From Baffinella frigidus (lineage: Eukaryota; Cryptophyceae; Cryptomonadales; Baffinellaceae), in NCBI GenBank assembly GCA_026770585.1, contig MU646385.1:230429-240833 (forward strand): a stretch of 10,405 bases of DNA, in the 5' to 3' direction. A program made the position numbers and the translations under genes. Below the pieces are notes generated by a model. The model was not told where the DNA came from, did not search any database, and saw only the letters and a list, made by a program, of their open reading frames with translations. Position 1 is the first letter of the stretch, and each line of letters opens with the position of its first letter. Below are positions 5,720 through 10,405 of this stretch, one piece after another.

Positions 5720-5970
5720 AACCATGGGATACCATGAGCCTCATAATGGCTGACTTGGGTTCGGTGTGTGCGCGAGCGTGCTCCCACTTGGGACTCCTCA
5801 AACACCCCAAGAGAGCCACCCTGTATCCCCTCTTCACGAGCCTCTGCACTGGAGAGCTAAACGCGATCCGAAAGCAAAAATGCTTTATCTGCAGTCCTTT
5901 CTACGGAAGGGCGTGTCGTTGGCATATGTTGGGAGCATTTAAAACCTAAAAAACCTAAAGGACCTAAAGG
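5720..5970 (+). mobile_element. R repeat, copy 1 (long)
   Basis: Begins CCATGGGATACCATGAGCCT and includes CTTGGGTTCGGTGTGTGCG, CACGAGCCTCTGCACTGGAG, AGCTAAACGCGATCCGAAAG, TACGGAAGGGCGTGTCGTTG and GGGAGCATTTAAAACC. It ends in CCTAAAGGACCTAAAGG. The conserved hairpin GAAAGC/GCTTTC sits in the 3' half. The short CCTAAAGGA tail and 5'-truncated sister copies suggest a short retroposon. No RNA polymerase III boxes are certain. Confidence 0.7.
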
Positions 5971-5979
5971 AGGGTACGG

Positions 5980-6122
5980 AGTTCCCGTGTCGTTGGCATA
6001 TATTAAACCTCGCTTTTCCCCTGTTGGGCGAAATTAAAACCTAAAGGACCTAAAGGATCCCTAAAGAAAACTAAAGGACCTAAAGGTTCTAAAGGACCAG
6101 CGGCTAAAAAGGACCTAAAGGT
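5980..6122 (+). repeat. CCTAAAGGA tail array with an R 3' fragment
   Basis: CCCGTGTCGTTGGCATAT (from about 5984) repeats the R 3' region. TTAAAACCTAAAGGACCTAA follows from about 6033, with further CCTAAAGG units to 6119. It reads as a 5'-truncated R copy with an extended simple tail. The unit CCTAAAGGA is reminiscent of the telomeric C-strand CCCTAAA. Confidence 0.7.
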
Positions 6123-6420
6123 CAATCCCACACACAAACCCTCTCACCTTGTGGGGTATCCGTGGCTGGAGCTTTTATATTTCAACCATGGGATATCATG
6201 AGCCTCATAAAGGCTGTCTTGGGTTCGGTGTGTGCGCCCAGTTGGGGACTCCTCAGACACCCCAAGAGAACCACCCTCCCCACGAGCCTCTGCACTGGAG
6301 AGCTAAACGCGATCCGAAAGCAGAAATGCTTTCTCTGCATTCCTTTCTGCTGAAGGGCGTGTCGTTGGCTTTTTTCTTTCTACGGAAGGGCGTGTCGTTG
6401 GCACCTCAAGGATAAGTCAA
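6123..6420 (+). mobile_element. R repeat, copy 2 (longest)
   Basis: Extends further 5' than copy 1: CTCTCACCTTGTGGGGTATC and CGTGGCTGGAG (6144-6174) precede the CCATGGGATATCATGAGCC start. The same 5' extension is present in copy 5 on the other strand, so it belongs to the element. The 3' part is internally duplicated (GGGCGTGTCGTTGGC at about 6355 and 6389) and ends in a short CCTCAAGGA tail. Confidence 0.7.
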
Positions 6421-6425
6421 TAAGG

Positions 6426-6607
6426 CTACCTATGCGAACATAATAAATGTCGATTGTAAACGTGTGTAGTAATTTTCAAATGAAAGCCTTGATACTTTAC
6501 AAAAGTCCGATCGCTCAGCGGGCGGAAACGTGATCATTTGCTGACTTTTGGCGTGTTTCCTGGGCAATAATTCAATAATTGACTTGTAAATCTGTTCGCA
6601 TAGATAG
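6426..6607. mobile_element. 182-bp inverted-repeat element
   Basis: CTACCTATGCGAACA (6426-6440) pairs with TGTTCGCATAGATAG (6593-6607), 14 of 15 matching. Inside, CAAAAGTC and GACTTTTG form a further inverted repeat. CGTGTGTAGTAATTTTC (6461-6477) resembles the inner stem of the foldback at 211-338. No coding capacity. Confidence 0.6.
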
Positions 6608-6628
6608 ACTCGTGTGGTCAGGCAGCGT

Positions 6629-6717
6629 TCCGAAGCAAAAATTCTTTTCTGCAAATCTTTTCTATGGAAAGACGTGTCGTTGGGCTATGTTGGGAAAAAT
6701 CATAACCTCAAGACCTC
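6629..6717 (+). mobile_element. R repeat, copy 3 (5'-truncated, diverged)
   Basis: TTCCGAAGCAAAAATTCTTT, then CTGCAAATC, GACGTGTCGTTGGGC and TATGTTGGGA correspond to the 3' third of R. It ends in CCTCAAGACCTCA, a worn tail. The 5' two thirds are absent. Confidence 0.6.
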
Positions 6718-6770
6718 AGAGCGGCATGGAATTGGAGCCGTTCGACCGAAATGACGACGCCCGCAGTAGG

Positions 6771-6906
6771 ACATCTGAAGAACGCCGCCCCGAAGATGAT
6801 GTCCGACCGAAAAAGTTGGAACGATGATCTTGTTTCAGAGATTTCAAGATTATCGTTCCAACTTTTGAAATCGGACATCGCCTTCGGGGCGGCGTTCTTC
6901 AGACGT
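6771..6906. mobile_element. 136-bp foldback element
   Basis: Arms of about 61 bp (6771-6832 and 6845-6906) share TCTGAAGAACGCCGCCCCGA and AAAGTTGGAACGAT, with a 12-nt loop. Because the arms are inverted copies, both strands translate into a similar SEERRPE...KLER peptide; this is not evidence of coding. TTGGAGCC and its complement GGCTCCAA also flank the element at 6732 and 6964, so an outer, less conserved arm may exist. Confidence 0.75.
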
Positions 6907-6972
6907 GCCAACTGCCTGGGCATGGCAAATCCCATTCCCTGATGTGTTCCAGAAAAAAGAAAATGGCTCCAA

Positions 6973-7450
6973 GTCCGACCGTCTTAAACAGTTCCCTATG
7001 GCCTTTCTCCCCCCCCCTTTCTCCGTCAAGGACTGCGCGTCGGTTCTTTCCATCGTAGGCAGCTTGTAGGAGCTGGTCTCCCCACCCGCCCACGTTTCGT
7101 TGATAAAAGCACATAAATATGACAATCGTCTTAATCCTCTAATTCCACATCTAATCCCGGAATCGAGTTGCGCGGTCGCGCCCGGCTGGATTCTGTGAGG
7201 ACCGGGTCCTGGACGGGCCCGTCTCGGGTAAAAGGGCTCCAAGGGAGAGCGCCTATAAGTAGTTGTAAGGAATCCTGTCAGTGAATCATCAGAGATCGGA
7301 GAGCTCGCGCGGCATGCCTTCACAGATTCCGCTCTGTAACACACATCAGGTTTCGCAATTCTATGGGTACCCAATAAGAGAAATTGTTGATTACAAGACC
7401 AGCATGACCACATTCTAAAACCCCCTACGGGGTTTTTGGTACTACAAGTA
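6973..7450. other. No supported gene; one terminator-like hairpin and a GGGCCCG motif
   Basis: A 206-codon minus-strand frame (7470-6850) spans this stretch and is the longest open frame in the window. Its C-terminal part is the foldback at 6771-6906 and I see no domain, so I do not call it. AAAACCCC (7417-7424) and GGGGTTTT (7429-7436) form an 8-bp hairpin with a CTAC loop. GACGGGCCCGTCTCGGG lies at 7212-7228. Confidence 0.5.
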
Positions 7451-7696
7451 TCTGAAGTTCTCTCACACACTACACGTTGTTGTAGAACGGAGATGAAGGC
7501 ACGAACACCCCCGTCTCGGGGGAAAGGACAGCCCTGTTTCTGGGAGACCCCCGATTCTTGACGACGCGGACCCCGGAGCCCCCACCGCGGTCGCTCGCCA
7601 GACAGCCAACGTCAGGCGCGCACTTCACGTAGGGCCTTTAGAAACCCACATCGGTGGTCTGGAAACCTTTGACGGGCTTCGACTGCCCTGTAGTCG
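7451..7696. other. GC-rich spacer without supported features
   Basis: CCCCCGTCTCGGGGG near 7508 forms a weak hairpin. No gene, RNA or repeat copy is evident. Confidence 0.5.
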
Positions 7697-7725
7697 CACT
7701 ACCCTGTAGTCACTACAGGGTAGTG
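7697..7725. repeat. 29-bp palindrome
   Basis: CACTACCCTGTAGT (7697-7710) and ACTACAGGGTAGTG (7712-7725) are perfect arms around a single C. CCCTGTAGT occurs once more just upstream (7685-7693). Related CCCTAC/GTAGGG palindromes occur at 850, 1608, 9478, 9618 and 10094. Confidence 0.85.
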
Positions 7726-7749
7726 GAAGCACATCAGAGGGTACTACTT

Positions 7750-7871
7750 TTTAGGACCTTTAGGTTTTAATTTCTCTTCACATGGCCCAACGACACGCCC
7801 TTCCGTAGAAAGGATCTGCATAGAAAGCATTTTTGCTTTCGGATCGCATTCAGCTCTCCAGTGCACAGGCT
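7750..7871 (-). mobile_element. R repeat, copy 4 (5'-truncated)
   Basis: On the minus strand it starts CAGCCTGTGCACTGGAGAGC, passes through GCGATCCGAAAGCAAAAATG and GGGCGTGTCGTTGGGC, and ends AAACCTAAAGGTCCTAAAA. The 5' half present in copies 1, 2 and 5 is missing. Confidence 0.7.
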
Positions 7872-7963
7872 GTCTGGGGGGGGACAGAGCTCTGCACCGC
7901 CCACTTATTGACACTTATTTCTGTCCTCTGGGTCCTTCAGGTTTATGCATTTTTTTTTCGGGG

Positions 7964-7990
7964 TAGCGTTTTGACCACTAGGTTTTTTTA
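7964..7990 (-). repeat. Q motif, copy 1
   Basis: On the minus strand: AAAAAAACCTAGTGGTCAAA followed by ACGCTA. It abuts the tail end of R copy 5. Three further copies lie on the + strand at 8415, 8692 and 9247. Confidence 0.7.
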
Positions 7991-8280
7991 GGTCCTTTAG
8001 GTTTTAATTTTGCCCAACATAGCCCAACGACACGCCCTTCCGTAGAAAGGATCTGAAGGGGGGGGAAAATTGCTTTCGGGTCGCGTTTAGCTCTCCAGTG
8101 CAGAGGCTCGTGAAAAGGGGATAAAGGGTGGCTCTGTTGGGGTGCTTGAGTTAATCCAAAAGGATAGCGCTCGCACACACACCGAACCCAAGTCAGCCTT
8201 TAGGGGGCTCATGGTATCCCATGGTTGAAGTAAAAAATCTCCAGCCACGGATACCCCACAAGGTGAGAGGGATGGTGTGT
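7983..8280 (-). mobile_element. R repeat, copy 5 (long)
   Basis: Reverse-strand copy with the same 5' extension as copy 2 (CACCTTGTGGGGTATCCGTG), then CCATGGGATACCATGAGCC, TTGGGTTCGGTGTGTG, CTCTGCACTGGAGAGC, GGGCGTGTCGTTGGGC and an AAACCTAAAGGACCTAAA tail. A G run replaces part of the AAAGCATTT hairpin region (about 8057-8066). Near-matching length with copy 2 in the opposite direction defines the full element as about 290-300 bp. Confidence 0.75.
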
Positions 8281-8414
8281 GGGGGTGACGTGAGATCAGT
8301 CAGACACCAAAGATGAAAGGATATAAATGTGGTATTGTCGAGATTTAATGTACGGAAGTCAGCAAAATTCAGGGCAATCCAAGCGTCAGAAACAACCACC
8401 TCGGGGGAGCCCCG

Positions 8415-8450
8415 AAAAAAAACCTAGCGGTTAAAACGCTAGTCAAATTC
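8415..8450 (+). repeat. Q motif, copy 2
   Basis: AAAAAAAACCTAGCGGTTAA followed by AACGCTAGTCAAATTC. Within it CTAGCG and CGCTAG form 6-bp arms. It matches 9247-9283 most closely. Confidence 0.75.
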
Positions 8451-8474
8451 GCAGATTTTGGGGCGCAATTCCCC

Positions 8475-8530
8475 GTCGACCCCCCCCCCTTCCTTCCCCC
8501 ACATTTTCCCCCTCCCCTCGCCATCCCCAA
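8475..8530 (+). repeat. C-rich pyrimidine tract
   Basis: Runs of up to eleven C with CTTCC and TTTT interruptions, nearly free of G. Low complexity; the overlapping open frame from 8458 is proline/serine filler. Confidence 0.7.
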
Positions 8531-8651
8531 GCACTCGTCAACTTCTTACCCTTTCCGGCCAGCGGGACATCGGTGCAGTGGGCCAAACTGTGAGAGGGGC
8601 AATTGTTTTTGTGGAATTTTTTTTTGGAGGACAAAACTCATTCAGACCGAT

Positions 8652-8720
8652 CTCACTTGGTGCTCAAAAAAAAATCACCTCACTTGGTGTTAAAAAAAAC
8701 CTGGTGGTCAAAACGCTGAT
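8652..8720 (+). repeat. Q motif, copy 3, with CTCACTTGGTG tandem repeat
   Basis: CTCACTTGGTG followed by an A run occurs twice (8653 and 8679). The second copy leads into AAAAAAAACCTGGTGGTCAA and AACGCTG, the Q motif. Confidence 0.75.
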
Positions 8721-8869
8721 TCGTCCCGCCTCCGCGCTCCTGTTTTGGGCCCCCTCGGGGGCTGGGGAGCGTCGGAAGGGATGAGTTGCACCAGCTTTGA
8801 GTCCGCGCACCCTGCCCCACGAGACATCTGCGGCCGGTTGCATCCTCTGAAAAACACTTTGGGAGATCC
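8721..8869. other. No supported feature
   Basis: GCCCCCTCGGGGGC near 8749 is a short hairpin. Otherwise nothing recognisable. Confidence 0.4.
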
Positions 8870-9010
8870 TAGGTCTTTAGATCCCTTTAGGTCCTTTAGG
8901 TTCTTTTAACTCCCACCATAGGCGGACACCGGAACTTGTTCTGTAGAAAGGCCATGCTTCCTTTCTCATCACATCAAGCCCCCCTGTACAGAGGATCGCG
9001 GCAGAACCGG
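8870..9010 (-). mobile_element. R repeat, copy 6 (degenerate)
   Basis: The tail TCCCTTTAGGTCCTTTAGGT is clear. Downstream traces include CTCCCACCATAG, CTGTAGAAAGG and GTACAGAGG, which follow the R layout with many changes. The oldest-looking copy. Confidence 0.5.
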
Positions 9011-9021
9011 CTAAAGGGTAT

Positions 9022-9235
9022 CCTCTTTAGGACCTTTAGGTTCTAAATGCTCCCAACATAGCCCAACGACACGCCGTTCTGTAGAAGGGATCTGCAGAGA
9101 AAGCATTTTTGCTCTCGGATCGCGTTTAGCTCTCCAGTGCAGAGGCTCGTGAAGATGGGATACAGGGCGCCTCTGTTGGGGTGGGTGAAGGTGTGCGACA
9201 CCGCCCCCATGCTCACTTACACGCACCGAACCAAA
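9022..9235 (-). mobile_element. R repeat, copy 7
   Basis: Minus strand: GGTTCGGTGCGTGTAAGTGA, GTATCCCATCTTCACGAGCC, TCTGCACTGGAGAGCTAAAC, GCGATCCGAGAGCAAAAATG, GGCGTGTCGTTGGGC and GGGAGCATTTAGAACC, then the tail CCTAAAGGTCCTAAAG. It lacks the first 60-100 bp of the full element. Confidence 0.75.
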
Positions 9236-9246
9236 ACGGCCAGTCG

Positions 9247-9283
9247 CTAAAAAAACCTGGTGGTCAAAACGCTGGTCAAATTC
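9247..9283 (+). repeat. Q motif, copy 4
   Basis: AAAAAAACCTGGTGGTCAAA followed by ACGCTGGTCAAATTC, directly beyond the 5' end of R copy 7. Confidence 0.8.
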
Positions 9284-9299
9284 TTGGGTCGCAGCCCCC

Positions 9300-9700
9300 C
9301 ACAGGGCCCTGGGCATAGCCCCACTGTAGGGCCCTAGGGAGGGGGCGTTTCTTATGAGCGAGGTACCTCTGTAAACGGTGACGTGCAAACACCTCTGACT
9401 CTGAGAGGACACTTGATGCACGACAAATCAGATGCCGACAAATCTGAGGGCCAAGAGGTCATAGGCAGGTCCTAGGGCCCTACGGTAGGGCGTATGAGCC
9501 TACTGGTCACTTACGGGATAGGTAGGCCCCCTGAAGGGTCCCAGAGGGGTGCGCCTCCTTGTGAGCGAGGTACCCCTGTACAGGGGTACCTCGCTCATGA
9601 GAAACCGCCACCCCCTAGGACCCTACAGTAGGGCTAGTCTAGGGTCCTATGGTGGTCCTAGGGGGGGGGGGTAGTTTTTTATGAGCGAGGAACCCCTGTA
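9300..9700. repeat. GAGCGAGGTACC repeat family, four copies
   Basis: Each copy carries a CCCTAC/GTAGGG or CCTAGG palindrome, a G-rich stretch and then TTATGAGCGAGGTACCCCTG or a near variant. Copies end at about 9373 (+), 9580 (+), 9578 (reverse, extending to about 9632) and 9701 (+). Two copies meet head to head at 9562-9597. Confidence 0.75.
9562..9597. repeat. Perfect 36-bp palindrome
   Basis: TGAGCGAGGTACCCCTGT meets its exact reverse complement with no spacer. It is the junction of two inverted family members and can extrude as an 18-bp cruciform. Confidence 0.9.
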
Positions 9701-9750
9701 GAGGCCCGCTGTACGATCCACTGTATCGAGCCCCGACGCAAGCGCTCCAA

Positions 9751-9803
9751 ACTCCGGTCATCCTACACGGGATGACCGGATAGTAAAGTCACTCCGGTCA
9801 TCC
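9751..9803. repeat. TCCGGTCATCC hairpin and direct repeat
   Basis: TCCGGTCATCC (9753-9763) pairs with GGATGACCGGA (9770-9780) around TACACG. ACTCCGGTCATCC then recurs in direct orientation at 9791-9803, so one arm could pair with either of two partners. Confidence 0.75.
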
Positions 9804-9967
9804 CCACACGAGCAGTTCCCGCGAACAAAGCCCCCTCGCTGGGGGTGTCACATCCACGCAAGAGTGTAGGGCTGACCTGGGAAAACAAGCCAGTTCACAC
9901 GGCATTTGTAACAACTTTCCGAAATTTCGATTTTTCTGTGGGAAGCATGTCCACTTATGAACTTAAA

Positions 9968-9989
9968 AAATAGTCGAATTCGACTATTT
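9968..9989. repeat. Perfect 22-bp palindrome
   Basis: AAATAGTCGAA followed by its exact reverse complement, centred on an EcoRI-type GAATTC. No neighbouring gene. Confidence 0.8.
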
Positions 9990-10061
9990 CTCCTGTGGGC
10001 CACTCTGCCCTAGAATCTTGCGTGGATGCGTCCCTCCCTGTATTCCGCACCACCAGAATCA

Positions 10062-10169
10062 CATATCCCTTAAGTGGCCAGCAGGCTCATACGCCCTACG
10101 GTAGGGCCCTAGGACCTGCCTAGGGCGAGTTAGGGTGAATATTCGCCCTATGGACACTTAAGGGATATG
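10062..10169. repeat. Foldback overlapping the right arm
   Basis: CATATCCCTTAAGTG (10062-10076) pairs perfectly with CACTTAAGGGATATG (10155-10169). Inside, TAGGGCGA (10121-10128) pairs with TCGCCCTA (10143-10150). The outermost 57-bp arm sequence thus exists three times in this part of the window. Confidence 0.75.
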
Positions 10170-10171
10170 GC

Positions 10172-10218
10172 CACCCCATATCTGGGGTGACTGAGTCTGA
10201 GTTCCCCACTCAGTCGGA
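10172..10218. repeat. Small hairpins and short direct repeat
   Basis: CACCCC/GGGGTG and GACTGAGT/ACTCAGTC form two hairpins in succession. CTGAGTTCCCC and CGGAGTTCCCC are direct repeats at about 10196 and 10214. Confidence 0.5.
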
Positions 10219-10378
10219 GTTCCCCAACCTACTCCCCCCACACCCCACGCTCACTACCCCCCCTCCCGGTCCCCTCCCCTCAGGAGACCCCCCCCACCCC
10301 CCCCAGGGGGCAGCCTACCACCGTCCCCCCCCCCACCCCTGCTGCCCCCCCCACCCCGCCGGCTGGTGTCCTTGCCCC
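10201..10378 (+). repeat. C-rich subterminal tract
   Basis: Runs of up to eleven C separated by A, T or short mixed stretches. On the minus strand this is G-run rich with G-quadruplex potential. The proline-rich 68-codon frame here is a composition artefact. Confidence 0.8.
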
Positions 10379-10381
10379 TGG

Positions 10382-10405
10382 TTTAGGGTTTAGGGTTTAG
10401 GGTTT
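10382..10405 (+). repeat. Telomere repeat (TTTAGGG), right chromosome end
   Basis: Three exact TTTAGGG units and a partial fourth reach the last base. G-rich strand 5' to 3' toward the end is the polarity of a true right-hand telomere. The window stops inside the array, so its length is unknown and an internal array cannot be fully excluded. Confidence 0.85.

Larger units (their letters stand above)
9462..10122. mobile_element. Element with 57-bp terminal inverted repeats
   Basis: GGCAGGTCCTAGGGCCCTAC and the next 37 bases (9464-9520) match the reverse complement of 10064-10120 at 53 of 57 positions; two more outer bases also pair. The arms include GTAGGGCGTATGAGCC and CACTTA.GGGATA. The roughly 540-bp interior has no convincing gene but holds the GAGCGAGGTACC palindrome, a hairpin at 9753-9780 and a palindrome at 9968-9989. 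It could be a non-autonomous transposon or an inverted pair of subterminal repeats. Confidence 0.6.

Noticed and set aside
7417-7436. Rho-independent terminator
   Set aside because: The hairpin followed by T resembles one, but there is no upstream gene and the sequence is eukaryotic.
6850-7470. 206-codon minus-strand frame, the longest in the window
   Set aside because: Its end is the 6771-6906 foldback, it contains the dispersed GGGCCCG motif, and no recognisable domain, signal or coherent composition supports a protein.
8458-8784. 108-codon plus-strand frame
   Set aside because: The first third is translation of a C-rich tract and the rest covers A runs and the Q motif.
9011-9421. 136-codon minus-strand frame
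   Set aside because: It is a patchwork of the GAGCGAGGTACC family, Q motif and R copy 7; similar peptides in other R copies come from repeat homology.

Overview
The window looks like the terminal piece of a eukaryotic chromosome. The last 24 bases are TTTAGGG telomere repeats reading outward on the + strand. Further in lie two blocks of telomere-variant repeats (TTGAGGG at 1-91, degenerate TTTGGGG at about 1060-1418), also G-rich on the + strand. TTTAGGG telomeres are known in plants, green algae, dinoflagellates, chromerids and many apicomplexans. With no recognisable conserved gene I cannot narrow this down. The repeat-dense, intron-bearing sequence suits an algal or alveolate protist. Nothing bacterial (operons, Shine-Dalgarno-led genes, CRISPR) is visible. 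I found no rRNA, tRNA or transposase gene.

Layout. 1-900: a pure TTGAGGG array, a nested foldback element, and short direct repeats and palindromes. 1060-1418: degenerate TTTGGGG array. 1440-2000: a segmental duplication, a duplicated hairpin and tandem GC-rich repeats. 2020-3190: a cluster of short inverted-repeat elements sharing the terminus CTAGCTCTGCCTCAGTT (or a close variant), plus a 152-bp foldback with nested hairpins. 2980-4115: a duplicated block and three more foldbacks. 4217-4733 (minus): the only plausible protein gene, a short two-exon model whose 3' end runs into a terminus of the same element family. 4836-5690: two diverged copies of a roughly 260-bp repeat (S) in inverted orientation. 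5720-9235: at least seven copies of a second repeat (R), several 5'-truncated, whose 3' ends carry CCTAAAGGA-type tails. Left-hand copies point right and right-hand copies point left. 8415-9283: copies of a short A-run/AACGCT motif. 9300-9700: a palindrome-rich GAGCGAGGTACC family. 9462-10122: an element bounded by 57-bp inverted repeats. 10201-10378: a C-rich tract directly abutting the telomere.

The region therefore reads as a subtelomeric nursery of non-autonomous mobile or foldback DNA rather than a set of cooperating genes. Most open reading frames are by-products of repeats: the same peptides recur because the DNA recurs. All repeat families were found by eye, so boundaries are good to a few bases for perfect arms and to tens of bases for diverged copies. 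None has been compared with a database.
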